This document shows positions 34,502 to 47,600 of a stretch of DNA of 64,000 nucleotides, in pieces. The DNA lies in contig CM051038.1 of the NCBI GenBank assembly GCA_027627225.1, forward strand, positions 42,598,848 through 42,662,847, given 5' to 3'. Position numbers and translations under genes: made by a program. Source of the stretch: Congeria kusceri (taxonomy: Eukaryota > Mollusca > Bivalvia > Myida > Dreissenidae). Position 1 is the first letter of the stretch. Every line of letters starts with the position of its first letter. The notes under the pieces are model-generated. The model did not search any database and had not been told where the DNA came from. It saw nothing but the letters and a program-made list of their open reading frames with translations.

Positions 34502-35520
34502 ATTCTACACTATAAAACTAGCCCTACGTCCACATGTTTGATGTAGAATTTATATCACGCAGCGCAACAAAAGGTAACGGTAAATTGTCTTACCCGCGTC
34601 GAAACGATATTCTTCATGTAAAGTCGGTTTTAATTGCGGTGAAAGGATATGCCATTTTCTAAAATTTGGGTTGGTGGTCGTGATTAAATGTTTATAATTA
34701 ATTTAACTAATCATATGTTATGTTGACACATACTTTAAATAATAGAATATACGGGCAACCTATGCACTGCGTTTAGGAGATATTTTCATATTTAATAGCG
34801 TTATTGCATCTGAATGCCCTTAAAAAGGTTATACAAAAATATGCATTACAAAAACGTTATGTCGTGTCGTCGTTCCAACTGCGGCAGTTGTACATCACCA
34901 AAGCGACGCGAAACCTTACCTTCACTAAATATACATTGCCGTCACATGTTTGCGGGGATCGGCAGAAGCCTCGGTAATAACGCCCATGTTTTGTCGCATA
35001 TTTACGATTAAATTCATGTGACACATGCTATACGTGACTGCCAAAACAATGTGCATATAGAAATATCAGTAATATACACAAAGTTCCTCAGCCTATGTTG
35101 ACACTGACCCATGAACTGCTCCGTACGCAATTGTACAACAATAAAGCATCTAGTATCGGATTTTTATGGCTTGTGTTTGTTTTGAAACCTAATTATTTAC
35201 TAAGCCCAAATACCAACACATTCGTATCATTAAGAATGAAGACATAACAATTAATTAAATACTTTGGGGTTTTCGAACATTCCGGATATCAATGCCGCTA
35301 ATGACATAAACAAATCATAACAGTAAAGCAGTGGAGTCGACAAATACCAAGTAAGATTCAAATCATCAGCGTTCATAAAACAGACCATTTTCAAGTATGT
35401 GTTAAATATTTACATCTTAACTTAACAATGGATTGGTGAGTACGAGCCCCAAAATAGATGACAACCCGGGAAACTGTAAACGGGAAACCAGAAATGATGT
35501 GCATACCTGACATCGATTAT
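34502..35520. other. No recognisable feature
   Basis: One 65-codon ORF (34814-35011) is cysteine- and arginine-rich near its start (SCRRSNCGSC), but I do not recognise it and nothing supports expression. Confidence 0.35.
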
Positions 35521-35850
35521 CATGAGAGTACCACACTTCCGTACAGACCCAGTCATGAGAGTACCACACTTCCGTACAGACCCAGTCATGAGAGTACCAC
35601 ACTTCCGTACAGACCCAGTCATGAGAGTACCACACTTCCGTACAGACCCAGTCATGAGAGTACCACACTTCCGTACAGACCCAGTCATGAGAGTGCCACA
35701 CTTCCGTACAGACCCAGTCATGAGAGTACCACACTTCCGTACAGACCCAGTCATGAGAGTACCACACTTCCGTACAGACCCAGTCATGAGAGTACCACAC
35801 TTCCGTACAGACCCAGTCATGAGAGTACCACACTTCCGTACAGACCCAGT
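35521..35850. repeat. Minisatellite, ten 33 bp units, nearly identical
   Basis: Exactly ten copies of a 33 bp unit starting CATGAGAGTACCACACTTCC and ending CAGACCCAGT. The only variant noticed is one A-to-G (GAGTGCCAC) at about 35695. Four long ORFs on both strands (11-residue periods) arise because 33 is divisible by three and the unit has no stop in those frames. There is no spacer between units, so it is not a CRISPR array. Such uniformity implies a recent expansion. Confidence 0.92.
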
Positions 35851-35913
35851 CCGGCGGCACTATAATAATAATGTATCTAGTATCGGTTGGTCCAGTATTT
35901 GTTTTGACCCCAG

Positions 35914-35966
35914 TTTTATTCATGTGTGTTTTGTGTTTGTTATGTGTTGTTGTGATGTGCTGTGTA
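35914..35966 (-). repeat. Inverted fragment of family M
   Basis: TTATTCATGTGTGTTTTGTG and TTTGTTATGTGTT are the reverse complement of the interior of the MITE at 36150-36348 (about 36267-36301) and of the related tract in the two longer copies. Confidence 0.6.
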
Positions 35967-35970
35967 CGTG

Positions 35971-36462
35971 ATTAATAGGAACAAATGAGGCCTACATGAC
36001 GATATTATTGTACGACCTTAGTGTAGCGATAGTCCAACACAACAGGTGCTTTTTTATTTCAAGACGCTATCTGATGCTGACAGTAGTTTTAATGTGAGAA
36101 TGTCTTTTAATCGTCGAATCCATCACATACAATCTGAATTTGGTGACTTAAATATAAATAAAGCGAAACTCAAGTTGCGACAGCAGGAGAGAACTCTTAT
36201 TAGCAGCCCGAGGTCTTTTATTTATGGCAAATGACCAATTGCCAAAAACAATACACAGGGCATCACAAAAACACATAACAAACACAAAACACACATGAAT
36301 AACTGGAGTTATAGCTGTCGCAACTGGACTTTCGCTTTGTTTATATTTGAAACCGTAGTGTTTCACTTCCTAGTGATGTTTCAGTGTTGTATGTACGTTA
36401 CCTATGTTGCAGCGCACTAGATTAACAGGAACACATGAGGTCTACATGACGATATTATTGTA
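35971..36462 (+). repeat. 42 bp direct repeat flanking a MITE
   Basis: ATTAATAGGAACAAATGAGG plus CCTACATGACGATATTATTGTA at 35971-36012 recurs at 36421-36462 with three differences. The pair is about 450 bp apart and encloses the MITE at 36150-36348. Confidence 0.7.
36150..36348. mobile_element. 199 bp MITE with 34 bp terminal inverted repeats (family M, short form)
   Basis: Left end 36150-36183 (AAATATAAATAAAGCGAAAC to GCGACAG) and right end 36315-36348 (CTGTCGC to TTTGTTTATATTT) are reverse complements with three mismatches in 34. The interior GGTCTTTTATTTATGGCAAA plus CA-rich tract matches the longer copies at 3888 and 10715, but the ~270 bp right half of those is missing, so this is an internal-deletion form. 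No target duplication is clear. Confidence 0.8.
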
Positions 36463-39400
36463 ACTGGTGCTTTGTAAAGTTCACTTCGTCGTTCAACGTA
36501 GCAGGTGAACGCAAAGAAACCAAACCATATACAGATTAACAACAGGAAGCAATGGCTGACAAAGTATGAATTCAAAAACATTATCAATAAGATTAAAAGC
36601 AACAACCGCGAAGCAAAACTTGAAATGCTTGATTGCGACATTTCCCAAACTATTAGAACAGATTCAAAGAAATCCAATTGTGGCAATTATTAGAACTTGT
36701 CATACGTTTCAGTTTTTTTTTGATTTTGAAAAACAAAATACTGATGTATTTACATTACAATCCTAAAACGGAAATTGAGGGCAAACCGGTCGATCCCAAC
36801 AACAATAAGTCATACTGTGGGACACGATTTATTCATACGAAAGCAATGTTGACTTGAACATTGTCGTTTAGAAAAAAACAGTTCTATCATTGTCAGTTAC
36901 TGAAATGTCGATTCAGGCAAATCACATCCTATGTCTAGTGTGTTTTGTTATCAAGTATGAATCACGATATATATAATAATATACGGACCCACGTAAAGTA
37001 TCTAGTGGACGAAAAATACGACAGTGTGAACAAAATAAAAATAACAACATAGTTTGATCCCAAATTAAAGGCTTTAGGTATATGCTACAAATACCAGTCT
37101 GTTTAGGCATAACTTAACATATTTGTTATTCTTTTGGCAGCGAAGTGGAACTCAAGTGCGATTAAAACATGCAAGAATGTGACCATAATAGTAGGCGACA
37201 ATGCTAGAAATGTTGCTACTTTCACTGCAATATTGCTGGTTTGAAAATGACTCATACACTGAAATTATTACTTTGAATATTGTATAACTGCTAGCACACA
37301 TGTTTGGTATCTCGTTATGCTATGTAATACTTGCCTTTGGTAAGATACAAACTATACCAGTTATGCAATGGCAGATTCAAATAACTTCTGTCGATGCAAC
37401 TGGCTTATCATCAACGTTTATTAGTTAATACGTATCGACTTGTCTTAAATAAAGGAACACGCGGTTTCTCGAGCTCGTGTCATTCCATCTTTTAGTACAT
37501 AATGTCAGTGAGGTTTAATTCAAACACATAAAACAAAACCATGTCCACCATTATTTGCAGTGAAATTTATAACTTTAAACAAAGGGTTGAAGACAGATCA
37601 TGTCATTATTCGTAAATAACAATTATCATATCAAAGATGTGGGTGGGAATAACGGCTTAATGACCGTAATATGATTAAAAGCATTCAATTAAACGATAAT
37701 TTATCCGAAATTATTCCACTATCACGTCGGTTTTATTGCGCAATAATTCCAGTCAATATAAATATCTAGAGGTGGTCGATATCTTCAGTGATTTAATTCA
37801 CAGTAACGAGACTTTTCTGGGTAACGCTGGACTTATTTTCTTTACTCACATGTGTTTAGTTACCAGAGTTACCAAACGAATATCACTGAAAAGCACGATA
37901 AACACCAAATGAAATCACAAAAAAATAACGTCACTTTACTGCGGGGGTTGCTGTATTTTATAGTGTGGAAGCACAGCTAGGTTTATCCCACGGGCGTTAT
38001 TTCATCAATGCAGGCGCGATGTTGGGATTAAATACTACGTCGGTCGTTCAAGAATAGTTTGGTTTGCAGCAAATACAAAGAAGTGTATTTGTGCTTTATA
38101 GACGGTCGGCGAAGCCGAGCCGTCTTTAACTACCACAAATCTCGAGCGTGTATCGTTTTTGACATGCACCGCAGAACGCATTTATGCGATGACGGGTTAC
38201 ATCGCGCAAAATAGTGCATATAAGTATGCTGTATTTTAGTAAGAACATGTAAACATTGAAACTATTTCACTGAACAAGATGCATGTTTGTTTCAAATGCA
38301 AAGAATTCATTCGATTTTTGACGTAACAAAACCGTGATTTACCTGAGCGGTCAATCCGGACTATTTTCATAATAGTGTTTTTAATTTGCGGCCTGACTCC
38401 ATCTAGATCGTTCATATCGCTTCCTGATCATCAGAATCCACAAAGCCTGTAAATAATTGTGTACCTTTTGGTGCGAAATCTTGTTGTTAAACCAAAGCCT
38501 ATTTGTGATAAGAAACTGGTTGTTGTTCAATACATGTGTTAAGGATGTTAAATAATTGAGTCTGGAAGAAAATATTACAATCCTCTGGATACAGTCTGTT
38601 TGATGTAGGATTTTCAGCTGTGAAAAATGGCTCTGACGTTTAACTTTCTGTGAAAACATTACACACACTGTTGTTTGTTTCTTGTTAAGTTTTCTTACTA
38701 TAAGTACAGGTTATGATCGCAAACTGTTTTAATCTCATTTTATCTTCTCTATAGCCTATTGAGGCTGCTGATTGACAGAGAATAACTCATGTGGGTGGAG
38801 TTGGCGCCACGGTATTTTGGAGACCACTGAGCTGCGGACAGTCCAAAAGAAACCTTCGATGTTGGTACACCTATCTTATGGCTGAAAAACGTTATGGACA
38901 ATCATCCCCAAGATCTGAGATTTTTCTTACCGAGAACAACTTGAACATTGGCCATGAATTTTTGTAATGTGCTATGGACAGCTTTTATCTTACCAGGACT
39001 GCCTATGAAATGTTTAGAAGGCATATTTGTTAAATTTGTTCCTCTACTTTATATTATGTTCATCTTTCAACAATAACACAATTGGAAATATGTCAATCTT
39101 TGCAACACATTAATTTAGACTTATGCTGTTATTAAGTTTTGCAGCACAGTGCTCTATTTCTCATTGATGGTCTGTTGTGTATCATATGTGTACATACGAT
39201 TCCAATTTTTGTGCAAACTTCATTGTGCTTGATTTGTTTACACACACTTTAGAAAGTGACAACTTTATAAGCGGGCAATATAGGATGCATTGAGTAAAGG
39301 AATATACATACTACTGTCTTTTGTATTTGTTTTTGTCATAATGGAAAAGGCAAATGAATTGGTTACAAATAAAAAAAGCAGTTAATATGAAAATAACTGT

Positions 39401-39959
39401 ATTGATAACCGCTGATGTTCACTTATGATAGATTATTGTATAGAATGGTATTCACAAAGCTCCTAAGGGAAATAAAAACTTTTTTATACTTACGTGAAAA
39501 TGTCGGATCAAATTTCTATGTTTGAAAATTTCTGATGCACATTTCAATGTGAAATCCAATAATTTCTGTTCACAAAAAGGCACAGCATAGAAGCAATGTT
39601 AACTAGTTTAAAACATTTCAAGGAAATATGATAGATACATGAACCAGCCTGAGACTGGAGGAAGTAGATCAGATTCAGTGGGAATCAAATATGCTCAGCA
39701 GTTAGGTCCACGTGCCACTACAATGGTGCAAAACAATATACTCAGATTTTCCGTCAGTGCTGTGATTCCCCTTTCTTTCAACTAATCTGCTTGTACACAT
39801 TAAAAAATGTTTCAATTTAATTGGTCTCTCTGGAAATTAGTTCCAAATCAGTTGCCCCCACATATATTATACCACAGTGATATATCTTTTTCACTTTCAA
39901 AACTTTGCATGCACAAACAAGACTGTCTGTTTTCTGCTGTGTGAAATAAATATACGCTT
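36463..39959. other. No recognisable gene
   Basis: AT-rich. Only short ORFs without domains. A GC-rich hairpin, GACGGTCGGC-GAA-GCCGAGCCGTC, sits at 38101-38124 and may be the end of a degraded mobile element. Confidence 0.4.
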
Positions 39960-40960
39960 TAGTGTCAAGTAGATTTTTATGTCGTAGGGCGGTCGAGCGG
40001 GTGGTCGTCTACTTCTTGTTTCCACTCTCTTATTCGAGATTAAGCTATTGTAATGAAACTTCATATATAGACACCTTTTTGTGAGACCTCGCTTGGGGTT
40101 GCATAAAGGGGTGGGTGGGGTTAAGGTCAAGGTCACCATTACTAAAAAAAAAAAAAAAAAACGGTTTCGGCAAAATAGCTTTAGAAACATTGAGATATAT
40201 ATTGTATTGAAACTATATGTAGATACCTTATAGAGAGACCTCACTTGGGTTTGCAAATATGGTGGGTGGGGTCAAGGTCACTATTACTAAAAACAGAAAA
40301 AAACGGTTTACGATGAATAAATTTAGAATGAATTGAGCTATTTTTATGAAATTGGGGTCAAGGCAAACATCAACATTACTAAAAATAGAAAACAAATTTT
40401 TGCTGAATAACTTGAGAACGAATTGAGAAATTGTAAGGAAGCCTTATTTGTAGATACCTTAATATCTGTTATCGAAGCCTCACTTGGGATAGCGGATGGG
40501 CGCAGGGTCACCATTACTAAAAATACAACATACAGTTTCCGCTTAATAACTCCAAAACGAAATAAGCTATTGTGATAAACTCCATAATAAGTTACCTGAT
40601 ATAGCACACTTACTTGAGATTTCATACTAGATGGGTGTGTGCCAGGACAAGGTCACCATTATTAAAAATAAAAATATGGTTTCCACTTAGTAACTCGAGT
40701 ACAAATCGAGTCATTGTAATACAACTTCATATATACATATCTTGTATATAAACCTCACTTGGGATTGTATACTGGATGGGTGGGTTCCAGGTGATGGTCG
40801 CCATTACTAAAAATGGAAATACTGTTTATTCTCATTTACTCGAGTACGAATTGAGTTATTGTAATGAAATTTCATATGTAGATACCTTATATCTTACTTT
40901 GGACTGCATATGGGGTGGGTGGGGTTAATGTTACTTGAAAAATGGTTTTGGCTCCAAGGC
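39960..40960. repeat. Degenerate ~155 bp array, about six units
   Basis: Units share CTATTGTAATGAAACTTCAT, TAGATACCTTATA, ACCTCACTTGGGATTGCATA, GGGGTGGGTGGGG, TCAAGGTCACCATTACTAAA and AATA(G/C)AAA...CGGTTTCCGC phrases. Both edges fade into AT-rich DNA. ORFs are broken. This is a third array type that I associate with bivalves. Confidence 0.7.
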
Positions 40961-41407
40961 TTCAGAACGAACTGAGGTTATGTATTTCTAGCCGTATCGG
41001 TATGAGCTTTCATTTGCATCCGTTGATTTATAAGTGTGCTGCCTTTTATGCATTTCGTTGGCAACTGTTGGTTTTCGTGGAATTTTCTCGTTTCTTGTTC
41101 TTACTTTTGTTTATATTAAAACGTAAAATCTTACTGGAAAATCCATACATCACATTTAAACCAAGTTTAAGTTGCCATAATTGAACGTTTAAACTAGAAT
41201 TTTTAACAGAACAGAACAGAACAAACGATTTATTTACTTAAGCATATTACAACTCATCGTTATTTTACACAATCAAATCAACAGACATGTGTGAAGAAAA
41301 AAAACAACAACACAAAAATATCAACATATTTGATCAAAATACATAATCCGATTACAATGGATTAGTGGTTTAATATGATATACTAGTAGGTAAAAGTGAA
41401 TGTATAC

Positions 41408-41616
<209 letters not shown>

Positions 41617-41741
41617 TATTTATTGTACTGCTATGGAATGTAGTTATATGTATTGGAAAGTTCAGCGGTAACAGGCAATGTTTACAATTTAAAATCATTG
41701 TATACTTAATTATAACTGGTAATGTATGACAATAACAAAAA

Positions 41742-44660
41742 TTAACTGAGAAGGAACATATTGTCATCTCGTTTTTTAAAGCATGTTATACAATAAATAG
41801 CTAACTGTCTGAGCGTTGTTTTATTACTGCTATTCACAAGTTTTAAAAATGTGTACATACTTGGTCGCATTGTATAGTATTTTGGAATATATTTGTTTCT
41901 TTCTTCTAAATAATGCGGACATACTAATATAAAGTGGTACTCATCTTCTATATCGTCATGATTACATAAAATACAGTTTCGTTCATTTCTGTTTATGTTA
42001 TAATGTCTGCCAGTTTCAATCAACAATTTATGAGATGACAGGCGTACTTTTGCAATCATATTAATATTTTTTGTTATTAATAACATCCAAATATAACGAC
42101 CTTTCAAATACAGGTTTAAGTTCTTTGTATACGTGTAAAGATGGTGAAGAATAAACATTAACTCTCCGTTGTAATATATAATGATCTCTCAGTCTATTAT
42201 TTAACAAAGGAATAAAGTGATTAATATTAACAGATTCATGGAATAAACATACATCTGTAAATCCTGCATGATTCAAAATATCACGAACCTTTGAAGACCA
42301 ATTAACAGTGTTATTTCTTGTATCCAGTTCTAATCTTTGCATATTTATGACAGCATTAAGAATACAATTTCGTTGTTTATTTTGATATAGTTTCAAAAAA
42401 TATTTAACAATTCTTAAGTATCTACCAATATATAAAAGAAATCGACCGACTTCAGCGTATAATGACAATGAATTTGTTGACAATTTAACATTTAATAACC
42501 TTTTACAGAATTTTTTGTGAACACGTTCAATATTGGTAGCTGCAATGAAACCCCATACTTCGCAGTAATTCAATATTGACAAAACATATGAATCAAACAA
42601 CTTAAACATAATATTAATTGGAAGTTCCATGTCTTTCGTTATACAAAATAATGAGTTCATTGCTCTTGTGGCTTTACCATATAATGTATTTGTGGCAGGA
42701 ACAAATGACCCGCCACTAGACATAACAATACCTAGATAGTTAAAATTGCTCACTATTTCAATATCTTTCCCTTTGTATGTCCATTTGTAATGTTTATTTA
42801 GCACGCCACCTTTTCGGAAAACCATGATTTTTGTTTTATCAATATTTATCGTTAAATTCCATTTATCACAATATGTTGCAAGATATTCAATGATTCCTGT
42901 AGCCCTTCTTTAGTTTCTGAGAAAATAACAGCATCGTCCGCAAATAGGAGTATATAAATATATAATTGATCTAATGTTATTCCGGCGTTTAATCCGTTTT
43001 GTAGATTAAATTCTATATCATTCACGAATAGCGAAAACATGATCGGCGAAGTTATCTCCCCTTGTAATAAACCGACATTACTACTAAAACGGTCCGAAAG
43101 TGAGCCCATGTGTTTAACTTGAAGTTTGACCTCATTATACATAGAGCGAATGAGAGATAATAACTTGCCATCAACGCCTGATCGAATCATTTTGCACCAT
43201 AACTGTCCCCGATTGATGACGTCATATGCCTTCCGGTAATCGACGTAGCAACAGAAAAGTTTATTATTATTATGTAGCTGTTTCTCTATTTAAACATGAA
43301 GAATAAAAAATGCGTCGACAGTACTACAGTTGGGTTTAAAACCGAATTGAGCATCTGTTAAAATATCATAGGTTTCCGCCCAAGATTTTAAGCGTTCGTT
43401 TATTACTCCTGTAAATAATTTCGCAAAACAACTTATCAACGTGATACCCCTATAATTATTTGGGTCGGAACTATCTCCTCGTTTATATAGTGGCACAATT
43501 ACTCCGGATGACCAGCTTTTGGGAAATTGTTTTGTATCTAAAATGTAATTAAATAATATTTCTAACGGCTTGGCTATTATACGAACTGTTCCTTTAAAGT
43601 ATTCATAAATAATATTGTCATGTGAAGCCGCCTTATTAATATTAAGGCGACTGGTTGCTTTTGTAATTTCTTCAATTGAAATAGGTTTGTCGAGATCGGG
43701 ATAAGAGCTAGCTTGGTTTTCTAGATTGTCAAACTGCTGTAAAAAACGTCACTTTCATCGATGTTTACGTTGACGCCAGCCTCGGAAGCTAAAGCATTGA
43801 AATATTCGTAACATTATTGTAGCGATATATTTTCCGCATTGAGTGCGGACGATCTTTGTTTAAATAAATTCCAAATTTCATACCATGCTCTCGATTATAT
43901 TTTGATTTCGTTTTCCAGCAAGAATATTTATAATCTTTTCTCGACGCGAGCATTATTCCCTTGTATTATTTTTTATTTAAATTATAATCGTATACTGTCT
44001 TTATATATTTTGTCCGTTTTTTGTTTACATTCTTCATTAAACCAGCTTTGTTTCCTTTTGTCAACAGAAGCGAAGCAATTATGATTGTTATTAATAACGT
44101 GTTTAAAATACTGTTCACCTCGCTTATTAAGAAAATTGGTAAATTCCGTTAGCAATAAATCCGGATCGCAGCGTGAATCAACGGATGATTTTAAATTGTG
44201 TTCTAGCTCTTGAACTCCACTGACAATATCAAGCACTAAATTTTCTTTGTTCTCCGAGTTCCACTTATAATATATGCGCGGATTATTTTTATCGTTAATA
44301 ATCGGGCTGTTCGTGCTTAGAGCAAATATCAATGGGGCATGATTCGAGAATTCAGTGAAATCATGCACTTTAAAATCAGCTAAATCTTGAAAATGTTTGA
44401 CTGAATAAATTGTCAACTGTGCTTTCCACATTATGCGTAAAACAAGTAAATTTTACAATTCCTGTATCGTTAAATAGTCTGCCGTTAACAATTCTTATCT
44501 TTGTAGATTCACATACATCTAATAGGTAGTCACCAAATCGGTTAGACCCAGGCTGACCGTTCTAGTGTGGTGTCTATTTCCAATAAATCAAAATCACCCA
44601 AGCTTCTGTCATTGTCAATAAACGCGCATACTGTATATGTTTTATTTTTTTGACACCCTT
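41742..44660 (-). pseudogene. LINE ORF2 remnant: endonuclease, reverse transcriptase, CCHC
   Basis: Readable in pieces across several frames. The endonuclease end has SLGDFDLLEID and DFTEFSNHAPLIF. The reverse transcriptase has PLYKRGDSSDPNNYRGITLI, AQFGFKPNCSTVDAFF, YVDYRKAYDVINRGQLWCKM, LLQGEITSPIMFSLFVNDIE and the catalytic LLFADDAVIFSE box. Next come ILNYCEVWGF and ERVHKKFCKRLLNVKLS, then CILCNHDDIEDEYHFILVC near the end. Damage includes a frame break near 44.5 kb, a stop at about 43287, frame changes near 42.85 and 42.1 kb, and scrambled frames around 43.8-43.98 kb. It cannot make a working protein. The layout (endonuclease, RT, C-terminal knuckle, no RNase H seen) fits a jockey/CR1/RTE-like LINE; I cannot place the clade without a tree. 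Confidence 0.85.
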
Positions 44661-44680
44661 TCATTACGACGACCGTCTTT

Positions 44681-47600
44681 CTAGGCTGTCAGCGCTTTGA
44701 TTGAGTAATGGGAGGCATATTTGTAATTTACGCCTTCATGCGGAAAACAATGAATTGTAATAAATACTTTGCACTGACATACCGCGCAAAACAACATGAA
44801 ATATATTAGCAGGCAACATTATAAAGATTTTCATATACACACTATTTGTTGTTGCTACTAAACCGTGTCTATCAAAACCTCCGCAGGCTTCGTGTCTTCC
44901 ACGTTTTACATGTCTTTGTCATTTGAACACTTGGCAAATATTTTAATTTCAAATGATTGAGAGCCCAATTTATTTTATTTGTTTGAACTATTGCAATTTT
45001 GAACGGTAACGTTATTAAAAGTTTTAATTAAACTATTGTTTATATAAAATGCAGCGGAACGTTTAATTCGATTCGGATAATAATAACGCTTCACGGATAA
45101 CTATTTCACTAAGAAAATCTCAGCAGATGTGTTGTTGTGATTCTATTCATAAATCACAACTGACTTAGATAGCAGAGCATTGTACAAAATCCATTAATGT
45201 TTTTATTATCAAAAGAAAGACAAAAATGATGACATAAATAGAATACTAGGTTAGGAAGTGTTGAATAAAAATAAGTTTCTTTGCAAGGCACAAAAACACG
45301 TGCAGGGGCGTAGCTAGCCCTATATTCAAGTGGATTAATAATATTGTGCCGGGTATGCATCCAGCCCCAAACCACATCCACATACAGGAACTTGTGAAAT
45401 TGGTGTATTTTAGTCGTTCTTAGATGCTTTAGTAAGTACTTAAGCTCTACAGTTTTAGGAAAACTAATAAAAAATGCCAACTGCATATGTTTTGTGAATT
45501 CTTGGGTAAATAAGCCAGCTATATTTTTTTTAAATTACATTTAGTGCGGAGTTGGTGGCCTAAGAGTTATTTAGTATAAAAACGATCCAAAACGGGTTTA
45601 AATTATACGCATTTTGTCAAGGGATATTTGTAAACATAGTCTGAAAACATATTTTTGGCCAAAATCATTTGGATTCAGCCGCGTACTCGCGTATAGGCAC
45701 CTACGCGCCTCACGTGAAACACTCACCAAGTCTAGTGGTTCAGGTTTTCTAAGCTTAGGTAAATAAACTTATAATAATTCAACACCAACCTAGTATTCTC
45801 CATTTAATTCTAATGGGCACTGATTTCTAAAATGCGTTGTCGATTACCTTGTTGAATAGGGAAATTAACGTGGGCCACACATTCGAAAGGCGGGCGATAA
45901 AAACAGTATTATAACCTCGGATATCGTCTTTGTTGACAAAATATTTATTCGGTTGACAGTATTCTCCATCAATCCTTAGCTTGTGTTATTCATATAGAAA
46001 ATGTTCCTTACAAAGGTTCACTGACAATATGCTATTACCATACGGAATTGTGCTACATGAATTCCCGATTAATTAAACATTTATAGAGTGAAGAACTATT
46101 TTTCCTTGGATATTGGCAATACGATGTTTTCCAGCAATTATTTAATGTCATTACCAACATTATGATGCAATAAACAAACGTTGGGTTAAATTTAATGGAT
46201 CTATTTGATGTAAAACATTTTGTTTGAAATGTAATGCTGCTACTTGCTTTCTCTTACATGTTAAACTTCCCTTCTATAAATATACATAAATAGGTATAAT
46301 ATGTTTTAATACTGTATATATGTTATGGCATTTATTTCCATTTACAATTGAGATATTTGGTGATAAATGTATAGACGTTTTGGTCCGCAACCGCCTTGAT
46401 ATGTGTAAGATCGTATACATCACCCGTTTAAGGGACATACATGAAATGATCAAAGGCATATTTAACTAAATGACACACCCACCTAGGGAAATCCCATTAA
46501 AACAAGAAAACATCGCTATAGAATTGTTTGATTCAATATAGTTCAAGCATCTTGACAATCAAATTAGTGATCTTTTTTCAGCGGATACCAAGGCAGCATG
46601 TATTTCTTACACATTATATAAGATAAATGTAACTGTCAAAGATGAATATTTCGGTGGCCTATCACACAATTTTCATTTTGCTTATCAGTTCTAAAGAGTT
46701 TGTGTTGTATACCGATTTCATGAATCAGGCGATAAGTAAGCAGTCTTAGTAATTCACACGAGTTCACGAAAAAAGCAAAGACGCGTTTTAATGCACTAAA
46801 GCTGTTATTATGTATACAAAGTGTATTTAATATTTAGTTTAGCTGAACCAATTCAATTAGTCGCATTGCAATCAGCTTTTGCAAACATTAATGGCTCCAC
46901 TCGCATTTTCTTTTCAAAGATAGCACAATAGCTTCGTATTGTATCTATGTCTATCGGGCTCCTTCCAAAAGCTCACACACACTTTGGGTAAACATGTTTG
47001 GATGTTCCTTTTGCGACAATGAAATAACTGTATATTGTAAGTTTATTAGCAATCGATATCCACTTAAATAAGTTTATGTCTAATGTATCACTTATCTTCA
47101 TAAGTATAACAGTAAAATTATATGATTGATTATACTTATGGATCATCTGAACCTGACCTCTAATGCGAGCAATCCACTCTAGACCGGGATTATACATTGG
47201 CGATAGACTAGGATGATTTAATTAAGATTAATATTCATCAGACTTGTCGACAAATGCCAATTTGTTAGTGTATAATCTTCATAGTCTTTATTCAATTTAA
47301 AATTTACAATTCCGCTTTGAAGCACTGCCAAGTGTCATTGCTATCCTAGTATAAAGCATATACAGGCACGAGTAGTTAAATCTATTATGAACGACAACGT
47401 CATACTACGATAATCAGTTTATAGCCCTTAATCATTGGGTGTACATTAGGTGAACTGTTGTCATCACTTAATTTCTGTAAACTCCAATCAGTCGATTTCG
47501 ATATAATAGATAGTTGATTACAGGGAAGTACAGATTGTTTTCTTACGGAATATTAGTATGTAAGTGCTTCTGTAAGTACTTCACAGCAAGCCACCGGAAA

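Noticed and set aside
35417..35971. Four ORFs of 132-168 codons with 11-residue repeats; CRISPR-like look
   Set aside because: Tandem 33 bp units without spacers in animal DNA. Open frames exist on both strands only because the period divides by three.
42061..42825. Stand-alone 254-codon gene
   Set aside because: It is the middle piece of the broken LINE ORF2, continuous with reverse transcriptase blocks in other frames.
45296..45375. GGGGCGTAGCTAGCCC string resembling a DNA-transposon end
   Set aside because: Only one end is seen, with no partner or target duplication nearby.
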